From: Micromonospora avicenniae
GTDB lineage: Bacteria; Actinomycetota; Actinomycetes; Mycobacteriales; Micromonosporaceae
NCBI RefSeq assembly: GCF_900156065.1
Contig: NZ_FTNF01000002.1
Span: forward strand, 1-64,000
Direction of reading: 5' to 3'
Length of the DNA stretch: 64,000 bases
Of this stretch, positions 42,666 through 51,331 are shown one piece after another (position 1 is the first letter of the stretch; each line of letters starts with the position of its first letter). A model generated the notes under the pieces. It made no database searches. It was not told where the DNA came from and worked only from the letters and a program-made list of their open reading frames with translations. The position numbers were made by a program, and so were the translations under genes.

Positions 42666-44081
42666 TCACGCGGTCCGCTTGTACTTCTTGATCGAGCTGT
42701 CCTGGGCGATCGAGTCGGCGCCCCGCTGGCACTGGTCGAGGAACTCCGCCGGACCGATCCGGCCGCTGAAGAACTCGCCGCACGCCGCGTCGACGAGTTC
42801 CCGCTCCAGCTTCCGGTAGTAGTTGTTGTAGACCCAGTTGAATCCGTTGCTGCCGGAGGCGTCGAGCGCCTTGACCACCGTGCTGAGGCCGAACGGCAGC
42901 TCGACGCCGTCGGTGGACCCGGCAACGATGGTGAGGCTGGAGACCTTACGCGTGAAGTCCTGCGCCCCCTTGAGCGAGAGCATGGTGCGGAAGTACTCCA
43001 GGCCGCCGGCCAGGTTCTTGGCCTTGGCCGGCACCATGAACGGCTCGCCGGCGGTGCCGCGGATCGCCTCGTACGGCAGCTTGTCGCCACTGCCCAGGCT
43101 CGGCGTCGGCTGGATGATCATGTTGAAGCCCTCGGGAGTGACCTTCTTCTGCTCGCTCTCCAGCCACGAGCCGCAGGAGATGAAGGCGGCCTTGCCCTGA
43201 CACCACGCGGTCTGCGACTGCACGTGGTCCAGGCCCGGCGAGCCGTCCAGGATGAACTTGTCCTTGACGATCTGGTGCCAGGCGTCGGCCGCCGTCTTCA
43301 TGGCGTCGGACTTCCAGGCGTTCGGCTCCAGGTTGTCGATCGCCATGGCGACGGACGGGCCGCCGAGCTTCACCGCGGTGGCGATCAGCGGCCAGCTCAT
43401 GTAGCGGGGGTGCTTACCGGCGTACGTCCAGGGCGCGATGCCCGCGGCCTTGATCTGCCGGCAGAGCGCGATGTGCTCATCCCAGGTCTTCGCGTACTGC
43501 CAGCCTCGGTCGCCGAAGAGCTTGGCGGAGTGCCAGATGCCGTACGCGGTGTAGGTGTAGTTCAACACCAGGAACTTGCCGTCGTACGACCCGACCTCGA
43601 CCGCGCCGGGCAGCAGGGTTTCCTTGACCGTCTTGCCGGGGATGTCGAGGCTCGGCGCGTTGAGCAACTCCCCCAGGTCGGCGATGGCGTTCTGGGAGAC
43701 CAGGCCGTTGAAGTCGATCTGACCGGCGCCGGAGTTGTTCACCACGTCCGGCGGGGTGCCGTCGACGAAACGCGGCTGGAGGGTCTTGTTGATCTCCTGC
43801 GTCGACGAGTGGTTGATCTCCGCCTTCGGGTACTTCTCCTTGTACATGGCCTCGTGGGCCTTGGCGTACTCCTCACCGAACCCACCGTTGAAGATCACGA
43901 CCTCGAGCGGGGCGTCTTCCTTGACGCCGAGCGGGTTCTGCTCACTCTTCGTGCCCTTGTACGTCTCCGCGTCGCGGTCGCCGCCACCGCCACCGGTGGC
44001 GCAGCCGGCGAGCAGACCGGCGGCGGGAGTGGCCAGCAGGCCGGCGGCGGCGGTCCGCCGCAGGATGTCACGCCTGTTCAT
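42666..44081 (-). CDS. NgcE-type sugar-binding lipoprotein (system 2)
   Basis: The 471-residue protein has a leader MNRRDILRRTAAAG with lipobox LLAGC. The mature domain contains PLEVVIFNGGFGEEY, TLQPRFVDGTPPDVVNNSG, AYGIWHSAKLFGD and FMVPAKAKNLAGGLEYFRTML. These segments align with the system 1 NgcE protein, but loops differ (for example a Cys pair WCQGKAAFISCGS), so the ligand may differ too. GAGGAGAG precedes the ATG at 44081. It opens the second importer operon. Confidence 0.87.
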   Translation of the reverse strand: MNRRDILRRTAAAGLLATPAAGLLAGCATGGGGGDRDAETYKGTKSEQNPLGVKEDAPLEVVIFNGGFGEEYAKAHEAMYKEKYPKAEINHSSTQEINKTLQPRFVDGTPPDVVNNSGAGQIDFNGLVSQNAIADLGELLNAPSLDIPGKTVKETLLPGAVEVGSYDGKFLVLNYTYTAYGIWHSAKLFGDRGWQYAKTWDEHIALCRQIKAAGIAPWTYAGKHPRYMSWPLIATAVKLGGPSVAMAIDNLEPNAWKSDAMKTAADAWHQIVKDKFILDGSPGLDHVQSQTAWCQGKAAFISCGSWLESEQKKVTPEGFNMIIQPTPSLGSGDKLPYEAIRGTAGEPFMVPAKAKNLAGGLEYFRTMLSLKGAQDFTRKVSSLTIVAGSTDGVELPFGLSTVVKALDASGSNGFNWVYNNYYRKLERELVDAACGEFFSGRIGPAEFLDQCQRGADSIAQDSSIKKYKRTA

Positions 44082-44580
44082 GCTCTCTCCTCGGTTCGGG
44101 CCGGGCAGCCGTCGATCAGTGGGGGTGGGCGGCCGCCGTACGAGGCGCGGGGGGAACTGTTGATTGTCTTCATTCCACAAATTGCTGCTGAAGAATTTCT
44201 ACGACAGCCGGGGTGCGGACCGCAATACCTGCGCATCGAACCGTTATCCAGGCGCACGTCGGCGAGCGTCGTCACCACCGGGCACCAGAGCACCCGGGGC
44301 GACGACGCCCGCCGGATCCCCCACCCGCGCTCACTCCCGGGACCGGCCCGCCCTCCTGCGCCGCAGCAGCACCACGGCGATGACGACGGCCGCGACCACA
44401 CCGGGACCGCAGTGGACCAGCAGCACTCCGGCCCTGCTCCCGGCCGCAGGCCCGCACATCGGACCGCGGGTTGACTCGCAGCGTCGTACGACAGAGCTAG
44501 GCCTCCGGCCGGAACACCTGACCGGCACGGTCCGCGCCCTCTGACCCCGGCGGCGGTGTGCCCGCCGGTACGATCCGACC
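44082..44580. promoter_or_regulatory. Intergenic control region between the second importer and the next gene
   Basis: This 499-bp gap separates divergent genes. About 44155-44205 is notably AT-rich for the window and holds an inverted pair TCTTCA (44167-44172) / TGAAGA (44189-44194), plus GAAGAATTTC. It probably contains the importer promoter and an RpiR-type site. TACGAT at 44569-44574, seven bases before the GTG at 44581, is a likely -10 box for that gene. The centre shows no gene. Confidence 0.45.
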
Positions 44581-45615
44581 GTGCCCGAGCCGCCCGATCC
44601 GCCGCAGCCCGGGCCCGCCGGCCCCGCCGGGCCCATCCCGGTCACCGGTGGGACGGTGCCGCTACCGCTGACGGGCGGAACGGTGTCGGGGGACCCCGGC
44701 GTACTCGTCGGCGGTATCGCCGCGTGGATCGACTCCGCACCGCTGCGTGGGCTCGTCGAACGGTTCCGGGGCCGCTGGCCGACCGGCGACCTCGCCGCTC
44801 TCCTCGCCGGGCTGGACGACTTCTCCGCGGCGCACTGGGACTTCCGGGGTGGCCGGGAGCGGCCCGACGCACGCGAGCCGGCCCTCGACCCGTCGACCAC
44901 ACGGCTCGTGTCGGACGCGGCGACCGCACTCGGCCTGGTCCGAGCCGCCCCGCCCGCCCTGCCCCGGTACGCCCACCTGCTCGTACTCGGCGGTCTGGCG
45001 CACGCCTGCCTCCGGCGAGTGGCGTACGCGGCGCACCTGCTGCGACACGGTGTCCGGGTGGCCGGCGAGGTGGCGGTGCTGGGCAGCTTCCGGCCACTGT
45101 CCGCAGCGGAGCGAAGCGTCCTCGCCGATGCCGGGGTGACCGGTGCCGACACCGAGGTCGACGCGCTCGACGCAGCGGTGCAACTCGCGTTCGGCGTGAC
45201 CCGGCCCGCCCAAGAGGACGGCGTGGACGCGGGGCATCCGCACCGATCCTGGTCGTCGCGAACGTACCGCCCGACCGGTTCCCCACCGGTGCGGGTGCTG
45301 GCCGCCCCGTCCAGCGAACCGCAGCACCGCCGCGCCCACACCGCCGACACCCAACGCTTCTGGGCCGGGCACGCCCGACTCTCCCCCGGCGACCAGGTGC
45401 TGCTGGTGACCCATCCGATCTACGTGCCGTTCCAGCACTGCGACGCGCTGCGCACCCTCGCGGTGCCGTACGGCAGCGGGATCGACACGATCGGCGTCGA
45501 CCCCACGATGCCCGACCCGGTCCGGCTGCCCGAGCCCACGCTCACGCCCGGGCGCTACCTCCAGGAGATCCGCTCGGCCATCCGCTCGATGCGTTCCCTG
45601 CACACCGCCCTCTAG
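44581..45615 (+). CDS. Hypothetical protein, possibly YdcF/SanA-like fold
   Basis: The 344-residue protein has a Pro/Gly-rich N-terminus, then HLLVLGGLAHACLRRVAYAAHLL near residue 130, GEVAVLGSFRPLSAAE, and LSPGDQVLLVTHPIYVPFQHCDALR near residue 280. The order (LGG loop, an R-A helix, a Gly-Ser turn, a VLLVT strand followed by His) is reminiscent of YdcF/SanA (DUF218) proteins, but the similarity is weak and no function is assigned. No ribosome site is seen; the TACGAT box seven bases upstream suggests a leaderless message starting at the GTG. Confidence 0.6.
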   Translation: MPEPPDPPQPGPAGPAGPIPVTGGTVPLPLTGGTVSGDPGVLVGGIAAWIDSAPLRGLVERFRGRWPTGDLAALLAGLDDFSAAHWDFRGGRERPDAREPALDPSTTRLVSDAATALGLVRAAPPALPRYAHLLVLGGLAHACLRRVAYAAHLLRHGVRVAGEVAVLGSFRPLSAAERSVLADAGVTGADTEVDALDAAVQLAFGVTRPAQEDGVDAGHPHRSWSSRTYRPTGSPPVRVLAAPSSEPQHRRAHTADTQRFWAGHARLSPGDQVLLVTHPIYVPFQHCDALRTLAVPYGSGIDTIGVDPTMPDPVRLPEPTLTPGRYLQEIRSAIRSMRSLHTAL

Positions 45616-45718
45616 CGGCCCGAGGATCCGCACTCCGCCCGCGAGCCGGGGCAGACACCCAGGTCGGTGGCCGGATTGCGCGTCCGGCCTACGGTGGACG
45701 GCCCTCGGAGCTGGCCAG

Positions 45719-46432
45719 GTGGCGCGGATGCAGATCATCGAGCACAGCATCATCGGTACTCGCTCGGCGGTGGTGCGCCTCCGGCGCCCCGGCAGCGAGT
45801 TGCAGTTCGTACTCTTTCCCATGCTGCACGTGGCGAGCCCGCAGTTCTACGCGGCGGTGACCGAGCGGCTGCGGCGGTGTGACGTGCTCGTCGTCGAGGG
45901 CGTCAGCGGACGCTCGGTCCTCGGCTGGGCGGTCACGCTGACATACCGGGTCATGCCCGCCAACAAGCGCTCCGGGCTGGTGGTCGACAACATCCCGTAC
46001 CGGTCGCTCGGCGTCGAGCTGATCAACCCGGACGTGACGGCCGCGGAGTTCGCCCAGGACTGGCGGGCCATGCCGCTGCGCTACCGGATCCTGCTGTGGT
46101 GTGCCGTTCCGTTCGTGGCAGCCGCCCAGTTCCTCGGCGGACGCAAGACGCTGCTCTCACCGGAAGTAGAGGTGAACGACCTGCCGAGCGCCCGGGACGA
46201 GCTGTACGCCGACGACGAGTTCACCGAGCACATGGAGCGCACGCTCGGCGGCACCCGGGACGAGCGGCTGCTCGCCGCCCTCTCCGAACTTATCCGTACG
46301 CGCGCCGCGGAGCCGATCGACGTGGCCATCGTCTACGGTGCCGGACACGCGCCGGCGATCCTCCGTGGACTCCTCGACCGGCACGGCTACCGCCCGCGGA
46401 CGGGCGAGTGGCTCACCGTGCTGGAGGCGTGA
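45719..46432 (+). CDS. TraB/GumN-like family protein
   Basis: The 237-residue protein begins with FVLFPMLHVASPQFYAAV and RRCDVLVVEGVSG, then has a central hydrophobic helix (LLWCAVPFVAAAQFL) and ends with VAIVYGAGHAPAILRGL. The early His after a beta-strand, the E after VLVVE and the late GAGH are shared by TraB/PrgY/GumN proteins, thought to be metal-dependent peptidases or regulators. GGAG eight bases before GTG 45719 favours this start over the ATG three codons later. Confidence 0.7.
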   Translation: MARMQIIEHSIIGTRSAVVRLRRPGSELQFVLFPMLHVASPQFYAAVTERLRRCDVLVVEGVSGRSVLGWAVTLTYRVMPANKRSGLVVDNIPYRSLGVELINPDVTAAEFAQDWRAMPLRYRILLWCAVPFVAAAQFLGGRKTLLSPEVEVNDLPSARDELYADDEFTEHMERTLGGTRDERLLAALSELIRTRAAEPIDVAIVYGAGHAPAILRGLLDRHGYRPRTGEWLTVLEA

Positions 46433-46471
46433 CCGAGCGGCTCGGCGGTCACCGTACGGTGCCGCGCACCG

Positions 46472-47818
46472 TCACTGCGCGCTGTCGCGTACCGCCTCGG
46501 CGAAGACCTCGGAGCGGTGCTCGAAGTTGCGGAACCGGCCGTAGCTCGGCGCGGCGGGCGAGAGCAGCACCACACCGCCGACGGGGGTCAGCTCCCGGGC
46601 GAGCCGGACCGCGTCCACCAGATCGTCGACCGTCTCGGTCCGGACCTTCGGCAGTCCGGCGAGCGCCTCGACGATCCGAGGGCCGCTGTCCGGGATTCCG
46701 ATGACGGTGATCTCGCGCTCGGCCAGGTGCTCCCGCAGCGGGCCGTAGTCCAGCCCCCGGTCGGTGCCTCCGACGATCACGGTGAGCGGCCGTCCCTCGT
46801 ACGCGTCGATGGCGTGCATGGCGGCGTACGGGCTGGTGGCGAGGGTGTCGTCGACGAAGGTGAGCCCGGACGGGTCGACGATCTCGGTGAGCCGGTGGGC
46901 CAGCCCCTGGAACCCGGCGACCGCCACGGCGAGCGTGTCCTTGCGGGCGACGACGTCCACTCCCAGCGCGTCGAGCACGGCGAGCGCGACGCAGAGGTTG
47001 CCCTCGTTGTGTCGTCCTACCAGTGGCAGCACGGCTCGGGCGAAGAGCGGCTGGTCGCGGAGGTGGAACCAGGGCGCGCCATCGGGGCCGGTGGCCACGT
47101 GCACGGTGTCGGGCAGGCCGGCCCGCACGGCCGCCCGGTCGCCCAGTTCGAGCGCGAGCCGCGGGTCGTTGCCGTTGACCACCACGGTCCGCGGCCCGTA
47201 CGCGAGCAGGTTGAGCTTGTCCCGGTAGTACTCGGCCTCGCCGCCGTGGGCGTCGAGGTGCTCGGGGAAGAGCGCGGTGACCACCGCGACCCGAGGCGAG
47301 TCCGTCAGGTCGCTGCACTGGTAGCTCGAGAGTTCCAGCACGTACAGGTCGGCCTCGGGCAGGTCCAACGTGGGCACGCCGATGTTGCCACCGAAGACGT
47401 TCGGCCGGTCCACCGCGTTCAGCAGGTGGCTGATCAGGCTCGACGTGGTGCTCTTGCCCTTGCTGCCGGTGACCCCGACGGTCCGGTCGGCGTGGTCGGC
47501 CATCCAGAGCGCGGTGCCCTGGGTGATGGTGACGCCCTGGCGGCGCAACTCGACCAGCCACGGGTGGGTCTGCGGCACGCCCGGCGAGCGGACCACCACA
47601 TCGGCGGCGGCGAGCCGGGCGAAAGCCTCCTCGCCGGTGACGAGCGGGGCGGCCTCGGCCAGTGGCCCGTCCCACGGCAACGAGAGGAAGTTCGCGCTGT
47701 CGTCGACGGCGACCAGCTCGGCTGGGCCGTGTGCGGCGATCGCGGTCACCGCCGCCCGGCCCTCCCGGCCGGTCCCCCAGACGGCGACGGAACGTCCGCG
47801 CAGGTCAGACAGGCGCAC
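46472..47818 (-). CDS. murD2: MurD2: UDP-MurNAc-L-Ala-L-Glu ligase
   Basis: The 448-residue Mur ligase has a Rossmann N-domain (SVAVWGTGREG), the ATP loop GVTGSKGKSTT at 115-125, ELSSYQ near 167, LFPEHLDAH and DDTLATSP. It lies divergent from MurL. In bacteria with this pair the ligase (MurD2) adds L-Glu instead of D-Glu and MurL then epimerises it, so I assign it as MurD2 rather than the canonical MurD; the canonical copy should be in the dcw cluster elsewhere. GGAGGAG lies about seven bases before the GTG at 47818. The D/L preference cannot be read with certainty from sequence alone. Confidence 0.85.
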   Translation of the reverse strand: MRLSDLRGRSVAVWGTGREGRAAVTAIAAHGPAELVAVDDSANFLSLPWDGPLAEAAPLVTGEEAFARLAAADVVVRSPGVPQTHPWLVELRRQGVTITQGTALWMADHADRTVGVTGSKGKSTTSSLISHLLNAVDRPNVFGGNIGVPTLDLPEADLYVLELSSYQCSDLTDSPRVAVVTALFPEHLDAHGGEAEYYRDKLNLLAYGPRTVVVNGNDPRLALELGDRAAVRAGLPDTVHVATGPDGAPWFHLRDQPLFARAVLPLVGRHNEGNLCVALAVLDALGVDVVARKDTLAVAVAGFQGLAHRLTEIVDPSGLTFVDDTLATSPYAAMHAIDAYEGRPLTVIVGGTDRGLDYGPLREHLAEREITVIGIPDSGPRIVEALAGLPKVRTETVDDLVDAVRLARELTPVGGVVLLSPAAPSYGRFRNFEHRSEVFAEAVRDSAQ

Positions 47819-47922
47819 AGGTGATCTCCTCCGGGTTTCGGCGGTACCGGACGGGCCGGGTGTCGCGGTGCGGGTCCGGCACAGCCGGGCACGGCCGGAC
47901 GAACCAGGGCCTAGTATGGCGT

Positions 47923-49275
47923 GTGCGCTACGAGCAACTGCGGCGGATGGACGCCTTCGGATTCCCGTCCTACTCGATCGACCTCTCCACCGGTGAGGCG
48001 TTGTTCGACTACGCTCTGACAGGTCCCGCCGGTGAGCAGCGGTTCACCGAGGTGATCACGCTTCCGCTCCCGGAGACGCCGCCATCCGACGAGGCGGTCG
48101 CTGCCCTCGGTCGGGTGCTCGAGCTGCTGCACGTCGTCGCCGGAGTCAGCTACTACAAGACCGCCGCGCCCGGCCGGCTGGTGCTACCGGCTCCGCTCGG
48201 GCCGGCCGCCGCCGAGCTGGTCACGGCCATCTACACCAAGGGCCTCGGGGAGTACGCGTACCGCAACCAGCTGCCGCATGTGCTCCAGCTCACGCCGGAG
48301 ATCCCGGACGGCTCCGTCAAGCCCCTGGCGCCACTGGACAACTCCGACCGGCGGCCGCTGTCGGCGGTCGGCGGCGGCAAGGACTCGATCGTCAGCCTGG
48401 AGGCGCTGCGCCGGGCCGGCTTCGACCCGGTGCCGTTCTCGGTCAACCCGAACCACGTGATCGTCTCGGTGAACGAGGCGTCGGGGCTCAAGCCGCTGGC
48501 CGCCCGCCGCCGGATCGACCCGGTGCTCTTCGACCTGAACGCCGCCGGTGCCCGCAACGGACACATCCCGGTCACCGCGATCAACTCGTTGATCGCGGTC
48601 GCGACGTCGGTGCTGCACGGGCTGGGGCCGGTGGTGATGTCCAACGAGCGCTCCGCGTCCGACCCGAACCTGATCTGGAACGGCCACGAGATCAACCACC
48701 AGTGGTCCAAGGGGGTCGAGGCCGAGGGGCTGCTGCGGGCCGCGCTCACCGAGCACGCCGGGCTCGCCGAGCCCTACTTCTCCCTGCTACGGCCCCTGTC
48801 TGAGCTGCACATCGCCCGGCTCTTCGCTGGGATCGACCGCTACGACGACGTGGTGACCAGCTGCAACGCGGCGTTCAAGCTGCGTGACCCGAGCGACCGT
48901 TGGTGCCGGGACTGCCCGAAGTGCCGGTTCGTCTTCCTGGCGCTCGCCCCGTTCATGCCCCGGCAGCGGATCACCCACATCTTCGGCGGTGACCTGCTCG
49001 CCGACGAGGCGCAGATCCCCGGCTACCGGGAGCTGCTCGGGGTGGACGGGCACAAGCCGTTCGAGTGCGTCGGCGAGGTGGAGGAGTCGGTGGTGGCGCT
49101 GGGCCTGCTCGCCGAGCAGGAGCAGTGGCGCGAAGCCCCGGTCGTACGCGCCCTGGTGGACGCCGTACCCGACACGGCCTGGTCGGTGGTCGCCACCTCG
49201 GACGTCTTCACCCCCGGCGGCGGCCCCAACCACGTCCCCCCCGCCTACGCAAAAGCCCTAACCACCCTCTCCTGA
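47923..49275 (+). CDS. murL: MurL: UDP-MurNAc-L-Ala-L-Glu epimerase
   Basis: The roughly 450-residue protein matches MurL as I know it: FPSYSIDLSTG near the N-terminus, the conserved SAVGGGKDSIVSLEAL loop (ATP-pyrophosphatase-like, near 145), MSNERSASDPN and a Cys cluster WCRDCPKCRFVF near 325. MurL uses ATP to invert the terminal L-Glu of UDP-MurNAc-L-Ala-L-Glu to D-Glu. TAGTAT (47912-47917) stands five bases before the GTG, so the message is probably leaderless. It is divergent from murD2 with only about 100 bp between, which implies joint control. Confidence 0.87.
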   Translation: MRYEQLRRMDAFGFPSYSIDLSTGEALFDYALTGPAGEQRFTEVITLPLPETPPSDEAVAALGRVLELLHVVAGVSYYKTAAPGRLVLPAPLGPAAAELVTAIYTKGLGEYAYRNQLPHVLQLTPEIPDGSVKPLAPLDNSDRRPLSAVGGGKDSIVSLEALRRAGFDPVPFSVNPNHVIVSVNEASGLKPLAARRRIDPVLFDLNAAGARNGHIPVTAINSLIAVATSVLHGLGPVVMSNERSASDPNLIWNGHEINHQWSKGVEAEGLLRAALTEHAGLAEPYFSLLRPLSELHIARLFAGIDRYDDVVTSCNAAFKLRDPSDRWCRDCPKCRFVFLALAPFMPRQRITHIFGGDLLADEAQIPGYRELLGVDGHKPFECVGEVEESVVALGLLAEQEQWREAPVVRALVDAVPDTAWSVVATSDVFTPGGGPNHVPPAYAKALTTLS

Positions 49276-49321
49276 CCCTCACCCCACCCGCCCGACCCAC
49301 CCGGCGTCACCCAGCTGCAGC

Positions 49322-49383
49322 CGGTGATCAAGAGGTTTGCGTCACGAGAGCGGCCGGTCGTGACGCAAACCTCTTGATCACCG
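49322..49383. repeat. 26-bp-arm palindromic element between convergent genes
   Basis: Two perfect inverted arms of 26 bp (49322-49347 and 49358-49383) flank the spacer GAGCGGCCGG. Each arm begins CGGTGATCAAGAGGTTTG. It lies between the convergent ends of murL and the pucR-like gene and can end both transcripts. A related element at 58819-58879 shares GGTGATCA, so it is a member of a dispersed intergenic palindrome family. Confidence 0.85.
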
Positions 49384-49431
49384 CAGCGAACGGGGAGCGG
49401 GAGCGGGGCTGGGGGTGGGGGTGGGGGTGGA

Positions 49432-51303
49432 TCAGGGAGTGCGGATGGCGTCCAGGGCGAGCAGGGCCACATGGAGGCTGAGGCAGGCTTCGACCGAGTC
49501 CAGGTCGACGTCGAGGATGCGCCCTATGCGGGCCAGCCGCTCGTAGAAGGCCGGCCTGGACAGGTGCGCCGCCGCGGCCGCCGCCGACTTGTTCCGGCCC
49601 TGTTCGAGGTACGCGCGCAGCGTGTCGAGCAACTGCTCCCGCGGGTGCTGCGCGTCGTAGCCGAGCAGCGGGCCGAGTTCCCGCTCGACGAAGGTCTGCA
49701 CCCGCGGCTCGTCGCGGAGCAGATGCAACAGCCCGGCGAGCCCGACGTGCGGCAGCCGAAAGATGGGCAGGTCACGACGGTCCCGCCGGGCCGCGTCGGC
49801 GATCTGCCGCGCCTCGATGAGTGAACGTCGAGCCTCGCGGAGCCCGCCCACCCCCGAGCCGGCCGCGATGATCACCGGAGACGGCAAACCCGGGACCGAC
49901 GCGCGAACGCCCTGCCGGGGCAGGTCGCCCCGGGACGGCGCGTCGATCCGGGACGCCACCTCCGACCGGGTGGCATCGCTGCGGCCCGGCGCGTCGGCAC
50001 GGGCCGTACCGTCCGGGCGGGTCGCGGTCGATCCGTCGAGCCGGGCCCGGCGCAGCGCGGCGGCGAACGCGCCCAGCGCCCGCTCCTCGGCGGCGGCGTC
50101 CGGCAGGGCGACCAGCGCGCCGACCGCGTGGTCGTCGACCGCGCTGGACAGGGCGGCGAGCCGTGCCTCACGCAGCGCGTGCTCCACCGCCTCGGCGAGG
50201 TCGCGCAACCGCGCCGGCGGTGTCGCCAGGCCCGGTTCACCGCCCGGGGCACTGTCCCCCGCCGGGCCGTCGGCCCGGAACCGGATCATGATCCCGACCA
50301 GGTGTCTGCGGTCCAGCGTCACACCGAGCGCCTTGGCCCGTAGCGCCACCTCGTCCACCGGCCAGGAGTGGTCGAGGAGCGCCGTGAGCAGCGTGCGATG
50401 CATCTGCCGTTCCAGCCCTTCGGCGTCCCGGCGGATCAACCGGCCCAACGCCAGCGTGGAGGCAGCCCGCTCGACCAGGATCGTGAGCCGGGTCGGCGGG
50501 ACGATCTGCGGCGACTGACGTCCGAGGCGGGCGTCCGGGCCCGCGGCGGGCCTACGCGGGCGTACGGCGGCGGGGTCACCCCCGGCCGGCCAACGCAACA
50601 GCAGACGGCCCCAGTCCTGCCCGCGGGCCCCGACCTCGGTGACCAGCCAGCCGCTGTCCGCGTCGTACGCGGTCCGCCCGGCCGGCCGGATCCGCCGCGA
50701 GTGCTGCTCCCAGCCGTCGAGCAGCAACTCGGCGCTCTCCCCCGCCGGGTCGTACGCGAGCACCTGCCGGGACAGGTTCTCCAGCACCACCGGGCAACCG
50801 GAGAGCTCCGCCGCCTGCCGGATCACCTCGCCCGGCCCCGCTCCCTCGACCGACAGCTCGGTGAACCGCTGGTGGATCTCCTCGGTCGCCCGCAGCTCGG
50901 TGAGCTGGGCGTCCACGATCAGCGCGTGCACCGCCTCCGTGATCCGGACGAACGGGGTGGCCCGCCGCAGCTCCGCCAGGGGCAGTCCGCGGCGTTCGGC
51001 GGCGGCCGCCATCACCCGGGGCACCCCGCTGAGGTACCGGCGGCCCAGCTCGACCACCAGGCCGGACACGCCCACGTCGGCCAGGTCGCCGATGAACGCG
51101 CGCAGCCCCGCGTCGTCGGCGGGCAGGCCGATCCCGGTGGTGAGCACCAGTTCGCCACCGCCGAGCAGTGAGGCGATGTCCGGCACCTCGGCCACGTGCA
51201 CCCAACGGACCAGCCGGTCGAGCCCGGCCTCCCCCGCCACCAGGCGCGGGGCGCCGTGGCGAACCGGGTCGAGGCCGAGAACCTCACGGACGGTAGGGAA
51301 CAC
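49432..51303 (-). CDS. PucR family transcriptional regulator
   Basis: The roughly 623-residue protein begins FPTVREVLGLD with the PucR N-terminal domain (VAEVPDIASLLGGGELVLTTG; about 1-120). A central GAF/GGDEF-like region follows. The C-terminal HTH_30 domain (LLDTLRAYLEQGRNKSAAAAAAHLSRPAFYERLARI) ends the protein. A Thr/Ser/Asp-rich linker near residues 470-520 looks inserted. GTG 51303 begins exactly where homology starts; GTG 51312 is also in frame. A perfect 10-bp inverted repeat lies directly upstream (51304-51331) and suggests autoregulation. PucR proteins commonly respond to purine or other nitrogen-source metabolites; the signal here is unknown. Confidence 0.83.
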   Translation of the reverse strand: MFPTVREVLGLDPVRHGAPRLVAGEAGLDRLVRWVHVAEVPDIASLLGGGELVLTTGIGLPADDAGLRAFIGDLADVGVSGLVVELGRRYLSGVPRVMAAAAERRGLPLAELRRATPFVRITEAVHALIVDAQLTELRATEEIHQRFTELSVEGAGPGEVIRQAAELSGCPVVLENLSRQVLAYDPAGESAELLLDGWEQHSRRIRPAGRTAYDADSGWLVTEVGARGQDWGRLLLRWPAGGDPAAVRPRRPAAGPDARLGRQSPQIVPPTRLTILVERAASTLALGRLIRRDAEGLERQMHRTLLTALLDHSWPVDEVALRAKALGVTLDRRHLVGIMIRFRADGPAGDSAPGGEPGLATPPARLRDLAEAVEHALREARLAALSSAVDDHAVGALVALPDAAAEERALGAFAAALRRARLDGSTATRPDGTARADAPGRSDATRSEVASRIDAPSRGDLPRQGVRASVPGLPSPVIIAAGSGVGGLREARRSLIEARQIADAARRDRRDLPIFRLPHVGLAGLLHLLRDEPRVQTFVERELGPLLGYDAQHPREQLLDTLRAYLEQGRNKSAAAAAAHLSRPAFYERLARIGRILDVDLDSVEACLSLHVALLALDAIRTP

Positions 51304-51331
51304 GGGCGTCACGCTACCGTCCGTGACGCCC
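51304..51331. promoter_or_regulatory. 10-bp inverted repeat at the pucR-like start
   Basis: GGGCGTCACG (51304-51313), spacer CTACCGTC, CGTGACGCCC (51322-51331) is a perfect 10+8+10 inverted repeat immediately upstream of GTG 51303. It could be an autoregulatory operator or an RNA hairpin over the ribosome binding region. The rest of the gap to 51651 shows no supported gene. Confidence 0.6.

Noticed and set aside
34477..44081. Reading the island as a MurNAc pathway with a MurQ etherase
   Set aside because: The SIS protein lacks the MurQ signature and is shorter; the binding proteins are NgcE-like. GlcNAc or chitobiose is the better reading, though a muramyl ligand for one importer is not excluded.
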